DNA from: Propionibacterium sp.
GTDB lineage: Bacteria > Actinomycetota > Actinomycetes > Propionibacteriales > Propionibacteriaceae
Direction: 5' to 3'
Assembly (NCBI GenBank): GCA_012517405.1
Contig: JAAYVB010000044.1
Span: 86,950 to 150,949, forward strand
Length of the DNA: 64,000 nucleotides
The notes below the pieces were generated by a model. It saw only the letters and a list, made by a program, of their open reading frames with translations. It searched no databases and was not told the DNA's origin. Below, one piece after another: positions 9,353 to 18,512 of the stretch (positions are counted from its first letter, which is position 1; each line of letters starts with the position of its first letter). Position numbers and translations under genes: made by a program.

Positions 9353-10324
9353 ATGACGTACGACGTTGTGAAGATCGGGATCGTGGGAATGGGTCATGTG
9401 GGCCCACATGCTGCGAGTGCTCTCATCAACTGGGGCGTCGCGGATGTGATCTACGTCAGCGACATCGACGAGAAGAAGGCCCAGGCCGAGCAGCTGGATC
9501 TGATGGACTCGACGGCGTTCCTGCCCCGGCCGACACGAGTGATCAGCGTCGGTGCCGACTACGAGGTCCTTGCTCGCGCCGACGTCATCATCAATGCCGC
9601 CGGTGACATCACCAAGGTGGCCACCAACCGGGACGGCGAGCTCTACGGAACGACCGACATCGCGCGAACCTTCGTCGGGAGGATCGCCGCAGCGGGGTTC
9701 GAGGGCTTCTGGATCAACGTCTCGAATCCCTGCGACGTGGTGACGCGGCTCGTCCACGAGCTGTCCGGGCTGCCCTCCAATCACGTCCTCGGCACGGGCA
9801 CCTCACTGGATTCGGCGCGGCTGCGGCGCGCCATCTCCCAACGAACCGGTCTGTCCATCCAGTCCATCGACGCCTACATGCTCGGTGAGCACGGCGCAAG
9901 CGAGGTTGCCGCGTTCTCCCAGGTGTCCATCGCGGGTAAGCCGTTGGCCGAACTGGCCGTCGAACGGCCGGGACGATTCGGCTTCAGCGGGGACGACGTG
10001 GAGCGCGACGGGCTCAACGGCGGCTACGACATCTACAACACCAAGCACTGCACCGAATACGGCATCGGCGCCGCGGCTGCGCGGCTCGCCGCCGCCATCG
10101 TCCGCGGGGAGCGGACGGTACTGCCTGCGTCGGTGTACCTGTGCGGGCAGTACGGCCAGTCCGGCTTCTACATCTCGACACCAGCCGTGATCGGGGCCGA
10201 CGGTGTCGAGGACATCTACGAGCTTCGTCTCACCGACACCGAGCGCGAACGCTTCCTCGCCTCGTGCGACAAGGTGAAGCACAACTACGAACTGGTTCGC
10301 GAACACGCCGCTCGCGCGTCCTGA
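9353..10324 (+). CDS. L-lactate / L-2-hydroxyisocaproate dehydrogenase family protein
   Basis: NAD-dependent L-2-hydroxyacid dehydrogenase of 323 residues. It has the dinucleotide motif GIVGMGHVG at residues 9-17, the NVSNPCDVV strand, substrate-carboxylate region GTSLDSARLR and catalytic His in GEHGASE (about 181). In true lactate dehydrogenases a Gln follows the AG motif in the active-site loop, and in malate dehydrogenases an Arg. Here the segment reads NAAGDITKVATNRDG, closer to L-HicDH enzymes, so branched 2-hydroxyacids are as likely as lactate. A GAGGAGG ribosome-binding site supports ATG 9353. A GlcD-type 2-hydroxyacid oxidase lies 3.6 kb away. Confidence 0.88.
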   Translation: MTYDVVKIGIVGMGHVGPHAASALINWGVADVIYVSDIDEKKAQAEQLDLMDSTAFLPRPTRVISVGADYEVLARADVIINAAGDITKVATNRDGELYGTTDIARTFVGRIAAAGFEGFWINVSNPCDVVTRLVHELSGLPSNHVLGTGTSLDSARLRRAISQRTGLSIQSIDAYMLGEHGASEVAAFSQVSIAGKPLAELAVERPGRFGFSGDDVERDGLNGGYDIYNTKHCTEYGIGAAAARLAAAIVRGERTVLPASVYLCGQYGQSGFYISTPAVIGADGVEDIYELRLTDTERERFLASCDKVKHNYELVREHAARAS

Positions 10325-10351
10325 CCGGGCCGCGCCGCACCGCCACCAGGC

Positions 10352-11581
10352 TCAGAGCCCCGCCAGCCGGGACGCAGCCTCACGCAGCACGTCCTCACGC
10401 TTGCAGAACGCGAAACGCAGCAGCGAACGGTACTGCGCAACGTGCTCGGGCTGCACGAAAGCCGAAACCGGCACCCCGACCACACCCACCAGCTCGGGCA
10501 ACCGACGGGCCAACTGGGTGGCGTCCTCGAAGCCCACCGCTGCGGTGTCGACCAGCACGTAGTAGGCCCCCGCGGGTGAGAACACCTGGAAACCGGCCTG
10601 CTGCAGCCCGTCGATGAGAATGGTGCGTTTGCGCTGCAGATTCGAGGCGATGGACGCGTAGAAGTCGTTCCTCAACCGCAGGCCGGTCGCAATCGCCGGT
10701 TGGAAGGGCGCCCCATTGACGAAGGTCAGGTACTGCTTGACCGTCAGGATGGCGGTGATGACGTCGGCGGGGGCCACCACCCAGCCGATCTTCCAGCCCG
10801 TGGTCGAGAACGTCTTGCCGGCCGATGAGATCGTGATGGTGCGCTCGGTCGCGCCCGGCAAGGTGGCGACAGGAACGTGGCGGGCACCATCGAAGACCAG
10901 ATGCTCGTAGACCTCGTCGGTCACGATGAACGCGTTGTGCCGATGTGCCAGGTCGACGATGTGCTGCAGGGTCTCAGCGGGAAACACTGCACCGGTCGGG
11001 TTGTTCGGGTCATTGACGATGATCAACCGGGTCTTGTCGGTGACCACCGTGTCGAGTTCGTCCAGATCGGGCTGAAAATCCGGTGCCCGCAGCGCCACGG
11101 TGACGTGCCTGCCGCCGGCCAGACCGATGACCGCGGCATAGGCATCGTAGAAGGGTTCGAAGGTGACCACCTCGTCGCCCGGTTCCACCAGCGCCAGGAC
11201 GGTGGCGGCAATGGCCTCGGTTGCACCGGCGGTGACCAGGATCTCGGTGCCCGGATCGGCCTCCAGACCATAGAAGCGCTGCTGGTGCTCGCCGATCGCC
11301 GCACGTAGGTCGGGTTCGCCGCGGCCGGGGGAGTACTGGTTGATGCCGGCGTCGATGGCTGCCTTCGCCGCGTCCAGCACCTGTTGGGGGCCGTCCTCGT
11401 CCGGGAATCCCTGACCCAGGTTGATGGCGCCGAGTTGCCTGGCCAGCATGGTCATCTCGGTGAAGATGGTGGTGGACAGGCGACCGTCTGTGCCGAGCAA
11501 TCCGGCGTAGGCAGCGGTCCGCTGCCAGGGACCGGCGAGGTCGGGTTGGACGCTGAGACTCGATGACAATGGGCTGGACAT
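10352..11581 (-). CDS. dapC: PLP-dependent aminotransferase, likely N-succinyldiaminopimelate aminotransferase
   Basis: Class I/II fold-type I aminotransferase of 409 residues. Features: INLGQGFPDEDGP near residue 54, NQYSPGRGEPDLR, the PLP-contacting NDPNNPTGAVF, TDEVYEHLVF, and the Schiff-base Lys about 256 in SSAGKTFSTTGWKIGW. In Actinobacteria this subgroup is usually annotated DapC (lysine and peptidoglycan precursor synthesis); related members act on kynurenine or methionine, so the substrate is not certain. The start MSSPLSS has AGAGGAA at good spacing and a TAGACT box upstream (11610-11605). The divergent metQ remnant begins about 60 bases away. Confidence 0.85.
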   Translation of the reverse strand: MSSPLSSSLSVQPDLAGPWQRTAAYAGLLGTDGRLSTTIFTEMTMLARQLGAINLGQGFPDEDGPQQVLDAAKAAIDAGINQYSPGRGEPDLRAAIGEHQQRFYGLEADPGTEILVTAGATEAIAATVLALVEPGDEVVTFEPFYDAYAAVIGLAGGRHVTVALRAPDFQPDLDELDTVVTDKTRLIIVNDPNNPTGAVFPAETLQHIVDLAHRHNAFIVTDEVYEHLVFDGARHVPVATLPGATERTITISSAGKTFSTTGWKIGWVVAPADVITAILTVKQYLTFVNGAPFQPAIATGLRLRNDFYASIASNLQRKRTILIDGLQQAGFQVFSPAGAYYVLVDTAAVGFEDATQLARRLPELVGVVGVPVSAFVQPEHVAQYRSLLRFAFCKREDVLREAASRLAGL

Positions 11582-11640
11582 GATTCCTCTGATCGGTTCC
11601 GGCAAGTCTATCGAGGCCGGGCAGGCATCAGCACACCCGT

Positions 11641-12093
11641 CGGCGCGCACTCGTCCTGCAGTCCGCCGGACTGATCACGCTCAAGGACGGCGGCAACGCG
11701 CTGTCGACTCCGGCCGACATCGACGAAGGCGCATCGCGGGTGACGGTGGTCCCGGTGGATGCGAACCAGACCGCGGTCCAGCTCCGGTCGTTGGATGGCG
11801 CGGTCATCAACAACAACTTCGCCGCCGATGCGAACCTGGATCCGACCAGCGCGATCTACTCCGACCTGCAGGATCTCAAGGCCGCCGAGCCCTACATCAA
11901 CGTCTGGGTGGTCCGCAGCGAAGACGTGGACGACGCCACGCTGAACAAGTTGGTCGAGATCTACCATGATCCCTCGGTGATCGGCGCTCTGCTCGACGAG
12001 AACAAGGGCACCGCGGTTGCGGTGGACAAGACGCCCCAGGAGCTCCAGGACATCCTGACCGGCCTCGAAGACCTCATCCGCAGCCAGGGCTGA
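11641..12093 (+). pseudogene. metQ: methionine-binding lipoprotein MetQ, N-terminal half deleted
   Basis: C-terminal half of an NlpA/MetQ substrate-binding protein. From about 11647 the frame reads ALVLQSAGLITLKDGGN, ATPADI-like residues (STPADIDEGASRVTVV), VINNNFAADANLDPTS and ends LTGLEDLIRSQG, all in family order. Upstream the frame carries no homologous sequence and hits TGA codons at 11587 and 11581. Signal peptide, lipobox and about 120 residues of the first lobe are gone, together with whatever promoter lay between dapC and metQ. An internal GTG at 11740 could only give a 117-residue cytoplasmic fragment. metN and metI follow intact, so this transporter has no visible local binding protein. 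Confidence 0.82.
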
Positions 12094-12137
12094 TCGTCGC
12101 ACCGCCTACCTAGACAGGAAGAAGGTATCGGACACTG

Positions 12138-13208
12138 ATGGGAGCCACCGTTTCCCTGCGCGGGGTCACCAAGGACTTCGACACACCGGGTGGATCGATC
12201 CGCGCGGTCGACAATGTATCGCTGGACATCGGATCCGGAGAAGTCTTCGGCATCATCGGCTACTCGGGTGCCGGGAAGTCGACCTTGGTCCGCTTGATCA
12301 ATGGCCTGGAGACCCCGACGTCGGGAAGCGTGGCGATCGATGGGCAGGTGATCACCGGGCTGCCCGAGCGCAGACTGCGTCCGGTCCGCGCCGGGATCGG
12401 GTTCGTTTTCCAGCAGTTCAATCTGTTGTCCTCGCGGACCGTCGCCGGCAATGTGGGCTTCCCGCTGCGGGTAGCAGGCGTTGACAAACGCGCCCGAGAA
12501 CGCCGAGTCGCTGAACTCCTCGATTTCGTCGGCCTGGCTGACAAGGCCCAGCAGTACCCTGATCAGCTGTCAGGTGGCCAGAAGCAACGGGTGGGCATCG
12601 CCCGTGCTCTGGCCACCAAGCCCAGCCTGCTGCTGGCCGACGAAGCCACCAGCGCGCTCGACCCCGAGACCACTCGTGATGTGCTCGACCTGCTGCGCCG
12701 CGCCAACGACAGACTCGGGGTGACCATCGCGGTGATCACCCACGAGATGTCGGTGGTGTCCTATTTGTGTAGCCGGGTCGCGGTCATGGAGATGGGTCAC
12801 GTCGTCGAGACCGGTCCGGTCTACGACGTCTTCGCCGATCCCCAGCGTCCGGTGACCCGGCGTTTCGTGGGCACCGCGCTGCATGACCGGCCCCGAGCCG
12901 ATGTCGTGGCGAGATTGCGCCAACGGCACTCGGGACGCATCGTCACGGTGGCGGTCACCGACCAGAACGGCTCGTCGACGCTGCTCACCGAACGACTGCG
13001 CCATTACGGTGTCGACGGAGCCGTCATCCACGGCGGTATCACCGAGATCGACTCGCGCCCGCTGGGCGCGTTGACCGTCGAATTGGTGGGCTTGGATTCG
13101 GCCATCGAGGAGCTGCTGAGCGACCTCCGCCGGCATACCGACGTCGTGGACCATGGCACCGCGCAGAACCCTATCGACAGCACCGATGAGGATGGAGACC
13201 CACGATGA
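12138..13208 (+). CDS. metN: methionine ABC transporter ATP-binding protein
   Basis: ATPase of the methionine uptake system (MetNIQ), 356 residues. Residues 5-245 are the ABC domain: Walker A GYSGAGKST, signature LSGGQKQRV, Walker B LLADEATSALDPET. The C-terminal NIL domain (about 265-345, GRIVTVAVTDQNGS onward) binds methionine and feeds back on transport in this family. The ATG follows AGGAAGAAGG. It is followed by metI with a 4-base ATGA overlap. The family match is strong; function depends on a binding protein because local metQ is broken. Confidence 0.93.
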   Translation: MGATVSLRGVTKDFDTPGGSIRAVDNVSLDIGSGEVFGIIGYSGAGKSTLVRLINGLETPTSGSVAIDGQVITGLPERRLRPVRAGIGFVFQQFNLLSSRTVAGNVGFPLRVAGVDKRARERRVAELLDFVGLADKAQQYPDQLSGGQKQRVGIARALATKPSLLLADEATSALDPETTRDVLDLLRRANDRLGVTIAVITHEMSVVSYLCSRVAVMEMGHVVETGPVYDVFADPQRPVTRRFVGTALHDRPRADVVARLRQRHSGRIVTVAVTDQNGSSTLLTERLRHYGVDGAVIHGGITEIDSRPLGALTVELVGLDSAIEELLSDLRRHTDVVDHGTAQNPIDSTDEDGDPR

Positions 13209-13867
13209 CCTCCGGAAGCCAAAGCCTGTGGCCCGTCTTGTTCGAGGCCTTGGGACAAACCCTGCAGATGGTCTTCGTGACGCTGGGCATCGGCGGTCTG
13301 GCCGGCCTGCTACTCGGTCTGGGGCTGTACACCACGCGGCAGGGCAATCTGCTGTCGAATCGGCCCGTCTACTTCGTGCTCAACCTGATCGTCAACATCA
13401 TCCGGCCGATTCCGTTCATCATCATCATCTCCGCGATGCTCCCGCTGACCATCAAAGTGACCGGGACGAGCTTCGGCCCGACCGCGGCCATCTTCCCGAT
13501 GAGCATCATGGCCACCGTTGCCACCTCCCGGATCGTGGAGCAGAACATCGTCGCACTCGACCCGGGGCTGATCGAAGCAGCCCGCGCGATGGGTGCGAGC
13601 CCGCTGCGCATCATCGCCACGGTGATCATCCCCGAAGCGCTCGGCCCGCTGATCCTCGGCTACACCTTCTTGTTCGTCGGCATCACCGACATGTCCGCGA
13701 TGGCCGGGGCAGTGGCAGGCGGTGGCCTGGGAGATTTCGCGATCGTCTACGGCTACCAGCGCTACAACTTCGTCGTCACCTGGATTGCGGTGGGCGTCAT
13801 CATCGTGGTCGTCCAGCTTGCCCAGCTCGTCGGCAACATCCTCGCCCGCCGGGTACTGCGCCGCTGA
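13205..13867 (+). CDS. metI: methionine ABC transporter permease
   Basis: Membrane subunit of the methionine importer, 220 residues, about five spans. It carries the binding-protein-dependent permease motif ARAMGASPLRIIATVIIPEALGP (EAA loop, middle) and typical MetI segments such as IIRPIPFIIIISAMLPLT. Its start overlaps the metN stop, indicating coupling. It ends 35 bases short of the convergent GlcD-type gene. No terminator hairpin is obvious between them. Confidence 0.93.
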   Translation: MTSGSQSLWPVLFEALGQTLQMVFVTLGIGGLAGLLLGLGLYTTRQGNLLSNRPVYFVLNLIVNIIRPIPFIIIISAMLPLTIKVTGTSFGPTAAIFPMSIMATVATSRIVEQNIVALDPGLIEAARAMGASPLRIIATVIIPEALGPLILGYTFLFVGITDMSAMAGAVAGGGLGDFAIVYGYQRYNFVVTWIAVGVIIVVVQLAQLVGNILARRVLRR

Positions 13868-13902
13868 GCCGCCAGCAGCGCGGGATCACGGTGTGCGGAC
13901 GA

Positions 13903-15267
13903 TCACAGCTTCTTGCCGGGATTGAGCACGCCGGTCGGGTCGAGCACGTCCTTGATCCCGCGCTGCAGACCCCGCAACCGGGGACCCAGCTCCGCGTCCA
14001 CCGCGCTCAACTTCTCCAGGCCGATGCCGTGTTCCCCGGTCACCGTGCCGCCCAGTTCATTGGCCAGCCCCAAGACGAGTTCGTGGGTCCGGTGGGCGGT
14101 GCGGACCTGATCGGGATCGTCGGGGTCGAAGCAGATCACGGGATGCAGGTTGCCGTCGCCCACATGGCCGGCGGTGCCGATGGGCAGCCCGATCTGGTCG
14201 GACAGTTCGGCCAGCCTGACCAGCAGGTCGAACAGCCTGCCCCGTGGCACGGCGACGTCCTCGTTGAGGCTGTCGCCGCGCAGGGCGTGCATGGCGGGGT
14301 TGAGGACTCGCCTAGCCCGCAGCAGTTCGGCGACCCGATCGGGGTCGTCGGCCACATCCACCCGCATCGCGCCGTGGCGGCGCACCACGTCGACATAGCT
14401 GGCGATGTCGTCAGCTGCTGCGGTGCGTGCGTCGGTGAGCACGAGAAGCCAGGCCTTGGCGTCGGTCGGCAGCCCGGCGTCCGGGTCGTAGGCCAGTGTC
14501 GCGCCGATCACCACCTCGTCCATGAACTCCAGGGTGCTCGGCCGGTGCGGGCCGGCCATGATCTGGTTGGCGGCGTCGAGCGCGGCCTTGCTGGAACTGA
14601 AGCCCGCGGTGATGCCTCGTACCGGGCCGGGGACCGGCAGCAGTCCCACGGTGATCTCGGTGATCACCCCCAGGGTGCCTTCCGACCCGACCAGCAATGA
14701 CGTCAGGTCGAGCCCACCCACCGCTTTCACGGTCGGCGGTGAGGTGCGGATCACATCTCCGTTGGCGAGCACGACCTCCAGCGAACGCACCGCGTCGCGG
14801 GTCACACCGTACTTGACGCAGCGCATTCCTCCCGCATTGGTGGCGACGTTCCCGCCGAGCGTGGACTCGGCGGCCGAGGCCGGGTCGGGGGCATAGAACA
14901 GGTCTTGCTCGGCGGCCGCGGCCGCCAGATCCGCGGTGATGACGCCGGGCTGGACGACGGCAGCCAGGTCGATGGGATCGATGCGCAGGATCTGGTCCAT
15001 CGCGGTCAGATCGAGCAGGATCGCCCCGGGCACCGCATTGGCCCCACCGGCCAGGCCCGTCAGCGCACCCTGCGGAACCACCGGAACGTCGTGAGCGTGC
15101 GCAAGGCGCATCACCAGGCTGACCTGGTCGGTGCTGCGTGGACGCACCACCGCCAGCGGCGCACCGACGGCGGGGGAGCCCGACCGGTCGTGCGAACGCT
15201 CGGCCAGAACGGCTGGGTCGGTAACGACAGCCTGCTCACCAAGGGATTCGCGCAACTGCGTCAGCAT
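13903..15267 (-). CDS. FAD-linked 2-hydroxyacid oxidase/dehydrogenase (GlcD-like)
   Basis: Flavoprotein of the vanillyl-alcohol-oxidase/PCMH superfamily, 454 residues, oxidising a D-2-hydroxyacid such as D-lactate or glycolate. The N-terminal FAD domain has VVPQGALTGLAGGANAV (about 65-81), MDQILRIDP, and STLGGNVATNAGGMRCVKYG (about 130-150). The C-terminal domain has GHVGDGNLHP and the family-typical TGEHGIGLEK. No GlcE/GlcF subunit or iron-sulfur domain is adjacent, so it is probably a stand-alone dehydrogenase. Confidence 0.9.
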   Translation of the reverse strand: MLTQLRESLGEQAVVTDPAVLAERSHDRSGSPAVGAPLAVVRPRSTDQVSLVMRLAHAHDVPVVPQGALTGLAGGANAVPGAILLDLTAMDQILRIDPIDLAAVVQPGVITADLAAAAAEQDLFYAPDPASAAESTLGGNVATNAGGMRCVKYGVTRDAVRSLEVVLANGDVIRTSPPTVKAVGGLDLTSLLVGSEGTLGVITEITVGLLPVPGPVRGITAGFSSSKAALDAANQIMAGPHRPSTLEFMDEVVIGATLAYDPDAGLPTDAKAWLLVLTDARTAAADDIASYVDVVRRHGAMRVDVADDPDRVAELLRARRVLNPAMHALRGDSLNEDVAVPRGRLFDLLVRLAELSDQIGLPIGTAGHVGDGNLHPVICFDPDDPDQVRTAHRTHELVLGLANELGGTVTGEHGIGLEKLSAVDAELGPRLRGLQRGIKDVLDPTGVLNPGKKL

Positions 15268-15298
15268 CCCCGTAGGTTACACCGGCGCGTCATCGGCA

Positions 15299-15685
15299 TC
15301 ATCGTGTCCGCCGGGCGTGCTTGCGGGCGCAGTCGATGCAGGTATCTGCCGCAGGCCGAGCGTCGAGCCGATCCTGCGTTATGGGGTGCCCGCACTCCAC
15401 GCACACCCCGTAGGTCCCCGCGGCGACCCGGGCCAGTGCCGCGTCCAGCTGATCGAGGGACGATTCGGCGGCGACCAACTCGGCCTGCGCCAGTGACCAC
15501 TCGTAGGTGAGTGTCGATCCTTCGGGGTCATGCTCGTCGTCGGTGACCGCGGCAGCCCGCTCCGAGCGGATCTCGGACAGCTTCGCCCGCGCCACCGCAC
15601 GCGCCCTCTCCGCCTCGGCGCGCAGCGAACGGAGCCGGACATCGGCAGGTTCTGTTCGCGGCCCGGCAGACGACAAGTCATTCAT
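15299..15685 (-). CDS. DksA/TraR-type C4 zinc-finger protein
   Basis: Small (128-residue) protein with an N-terminal coiled-coil-like helical region rich in Arg, Ala and Glu (about 15-95) and a C-terminal four-cysteine finger CVECGHPIT...TCIDCARKH (C-x2-C-x17-C-x2-C). DksA/TraR proteins insert into the RNA polymerase secondary channel. A TACGAT box (15698-15693) ends seven nt before the ATG, so a leaderless message is likely. It is divergent from the P-type ATPase gene, 72 bases apart. Target genes are unknown. Confidence 0.88.
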   Translation of the reverse strand: MNDLSSAGPRTEPADVRLRSLRAEAERARAVARAKLSEIRSERAAAVTDDEHDPEGSTLTYEWSLAQAELVAAESSLDQLDAALARVAAGTYGVCVECGHPITQDRLDARPAADTCIDCARKHARRTR

Positions 15686-15757
15686 GAGATCAATCGTAGG
15701 CAGCGCATTGCGGCAACCCTTTGGAAGTGGACTCGGGTCAGGGGCAGCATTGGGATC

Positions 15758-18508
15758 ATGCGGCAAACAACACAGCCGGCCCCAAGCCGGCAGCACCCCG
15801 ACGCCGACATGGTCCAGGCCAGCCAGCACGACGCCGACACGGTCGTCGCGGGGTTGAACTCCGGCACCGATGGGCTGAAGGATGCCCAGGTCAATTCGGC
15901 ACGCGAGACCTACGGCCTCAATGTCGTGTCCGAATCCCACGCTCCCAGCCTGCCGGCAACCATCCTCGGCTCGTTCCGCAATCCGTTCGTGCTCTTGCTC
16001 ATCGTCCTGGCGGCGATCATGGTCGCCACCAACGACCACATCGGCGCCTCCACCATCACCGTGATGGTGCTGATCTCCGTCGGACTCAACACCACCCAGG
16101 AGTACAAGGCCACCCGCGCCGCTCAGGCGCTGCGCGCCATGGTCGTGGCGACCACCACCGTCATCCGGCAGGGCAAAGCCAGCGAGATCCCCGTCGCTCA
16201 GGTCGTCCCCGGCGACATCATCGAGCTCAAGGCAGGCGACCTCATCCCTGCTGATCTGCGGGTTGTGCGCGCCAAAGACCTGACCGTCTCCCAGTCGTCG
16301 CTGACCGGGGAATCGCGTCCCCAGGACAAGACGGCTGAGCCACAGGACAGCACCGATGAGAACCTGCTGCATGCCCGCAACGTCTGTTTCATGGGCACCT
16401 CGGTGTTGTCCGGATCAGGGCTGGGCGTGGTCGTCACGACCGGGCGCAACACCTACTTCGGAGCCATGGCTCGGGCGGTGGCCGACGTCCAGCCGCGTTC
16501 TGCCTACGACCTCGCCATCCGGCGCATCACCTTGTTGCTGATCCGGATCATGTTGATCATGGCGCCGACGGTCTTCCTGCTGAACTGGTGGCATACCGGC
16601 GACTGGCTCCAGGCGTTGCTGTTCGCGGTAGCGATCGGGGTGGGCCTGACTCCGTCGATGCTACCCACGATCATTTCCGCGAACCTGGCCCGCGGCACCA
16701 GCTTCATGGCCGCGCGCAAGGTGATCGTCAAGGTCCCCGACTCCATCGAGAATCTCGGCTCGATGGATGTGCTGTGCACCGACAAGACCGGCACACTCAC
16801 CGAGGACCGGATCGTCCTGCAGCGTCACCTCGACATCGAAGGAAAGCCGAGTCAGCTGGCGCTGATCATCGGATACCTCAATTCCATGCACTCGACCGGA
16901 GTGCGCAACACCATGGATGATGCCGTCATCGGTGCGATGAACAAATCGACCGGCACGGCGCTGCCGGCCTATCGGGTTGTCGACGAGATACCTTTCGACT
17001 TCGAGCGACGCCGATTGTCGGTGGTCCTCGACCGGGTCACGGACCTGGACCAACTGACCCCGCCCGACGAGGTCAAGGACGTCGGCCCGCAAGAGTTGCA
17101 TCTGGCCCCGGGCGAGGATCTGCTGCTCACCAAGGGCGCGGTACGCGAAGTCATGTCCGTGTGCACCCGGGTGATGCACGACGGCAGTATCACTGCCCTG
17201 GACGACGCCGCCCGCGCCACGGCCGTCGCAACCGCCGAGTCGCTGAATTCGGACGGCATGCGAGTCCTCGCAGTGTCGACCCGCATCATCGGAGCCGACG
17301 CGGCCCGCGCCCATTTCGTCCATGACAACTGGGACTACACCCCGGCCGACGAGGCAGACATGGTGCTCATCGGTTTCCTGGCCTTCCTGGATCCGCCCAA
17401 AGAGTCCGCCTCCGCCGCCATCCAGGATCTTCACCGGGCCGCCGTGGATGTCAAGGTGGTCTCCGGCGACTCCGGTCTGGTCTGTGCCCATGTCGTGGAC
17501 GCCCTGAACCTGTGGGACGACACTCCGGCCGATGCCAGGGCACAGCGGTCGATGACCGGCGCACAGGTCGACCAGCTGGACGACGAGGCCTTGGCACAAC
17601 GAGTGAACGATGTCCTGGTGTTCTCCGAAATGAGCCCGCTGCTGAAGGCTCGGGTGGTCGGCGCGCTCCAGGCCCGCGGTCATGTCGTGGGGCACATGGG
17701 AGACGGCATCAACGACACCCCGGCGCTGCGCAAAGCCGACGTGGGTATCAGCGTCACCGACGGTGTGGACATCGCCAAGGACACCGCCGACATCATCTTG
17801 CTCGAACAGGACCTGCGGGTGCTGCGAGACGGGATCCTCGAGGGCCGGCGCACCTTCGGGAACATTCAGAAGTACCTGAAGATCACGGTGGCGTCCAATT
17901 TCGGGAACGTCTTCTCGGTCCTCATCGCGTCGGTGTTCATTCCGTTCCTGCCGATGCTGGCTGTCCAGTTGCTGGTTCAGAACATGCTGTACGACATCTC
18001 CCAGACGTCGCTGCCGTGGGACAGGGTGGACGGGTCGGTGCTGGCCCGACCGCGCAGATGGACCGATGGGCACATCACTCGCTTCATGGTGATTCTGGGT
18101 CCGGTCTCGACCATCTTCGACGTCGTGGCCTTCCTGCTGATGTGGTTCGTCTTCCATGCGACGGGAACCACTGCGTCCGGTGCCGTGGACCCCACGTCGC
18201 AGCATCTGTTCCAGACCGGCTGGTTCCTGGTGGGCATCTGCACCCAGGTGATGGTGGTGCACATGATCCGAACCGAGAAGATCCCGTTCATTCAGTCGAC
18301 CGCGGCGCGCCCGGTGCTGTGGGCCAGTGCCGCAGCCATCGCCGTCGCGCTGGTGCTACCGGTGGTGCCGTTCACGGCGGCCGCCTTCAGCTTCGTCGCC
18401 CCGCCGGCCACGTTCTATCCATGGCTGCTCGCCACCGTGCTCGCCTACTGTCTGCTCACCCAGTGGGTGAAGACCCGCTACATCCGCCGCTGGCACGAAT
18501 GGCTCTAG
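15758..18508 (+). CDS. MgtA-like magnesium/cation P-type ATPase
   Basis: P-type ATPase of 916 residues that fits the P3B (magnesium) group. Features: cation-ATPase N domain (VVAGLNSGTDGLKDAQVNSARETYGLN), actuator loop LTGES near 183, the membrane motif VAIGVGLTPSMLPTIISANLA, phosphorylation site DKTGTLTED at about 342, MGDGINDTPALRKADVGISV near 648, and a C-terminal domain with about six spans. The first 25 residues are polar and variable. Start ATG 15758 was chosen because the preceding in-frame sequence overlaps the divergent zinc-finger gene. Mg2+ import is the family expectation. Confidence 0.88.
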   Translation: MRQTTQPAPSRQHPDADMVQASQHDADTVVAGLNSGTDGLKDAQVNSARETYGLNVVSESHAPSLPATILGSFRNPFVLLLIVLAAIMVATNDHIGASTITVMVLISVGLNTTQEYKATRAAQALRAMVVATTTVIRQGKASEIPVAQVVPGDIIELKAGDLIPADLRVVRAKDLTVSQSSLTGESRPQDKTAEPQDSTDENLLHARNVCFMGTSVLSGSGLGVVVTTGRNTYFGAMARAVADVQPRSAYDLAIRRITLLLIRIMLIMAPTVFLLNWWHTGDWLQALLFAVAIGVGLTPSMLPTIISANLARGTSFMAARKVIVKVPDSIENLGSMDVLCTDKTGTLTEDRIVLQRHLDIEGKPSQLALIIGYLNSMHSTGVRNTMDDAVIGAMNKSTGTALPAYRVVDEIPFDFERRRLSVVLDRVTDLDQLTPPDEVKDVGPQELHLAPGEDLLLTKGAVREVMSVCTRVMHDGSITALDDAARATAVATAESLNSDGMRVLAVSTRIIGADAARAHFVHDNWDYTPADEADMVLIGFLAFLDPPKESASAAIQDLHRAAVDVKVVSGDSGLVCAHVVDALNLWDDTPADARAQRSMTGAQVDQLDDEALAQRVNDVLVFSEMSPLLKARVVGALQARGHVVGHMGDGINDTPALRKADVGISVTDGVDIAKDTADIILLEQDLRVLRDGILEGRRTFGNIQKYLKITVASNFGNVFSVLIASVFIPFLPMLAVQLLVQNMLYDISQTSLPWDRVDGSVLARPRRWTDGHITRFMVILGPVSTIFDVVAFLLMWFVFHATGTTASGAVDPTSQHLFQTGWFLVGICTQVMVVHMIRTEKIPFIQSTAARPVLWASAAAIAVALVLPVVPFTAAAFSFVAPPATFYPWLLATVLAYCLLTQWVKTRYIRRWHEWL

Positions 18509-18512
18509 CGGT

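Noticed and set aside
8282..9784. 500-residue minus-strand frame opposite ppk2 and the hydroxyacid dehydrogenase
   Set aside because: It mirrors two well-recognised genes and shows no motif of its own.
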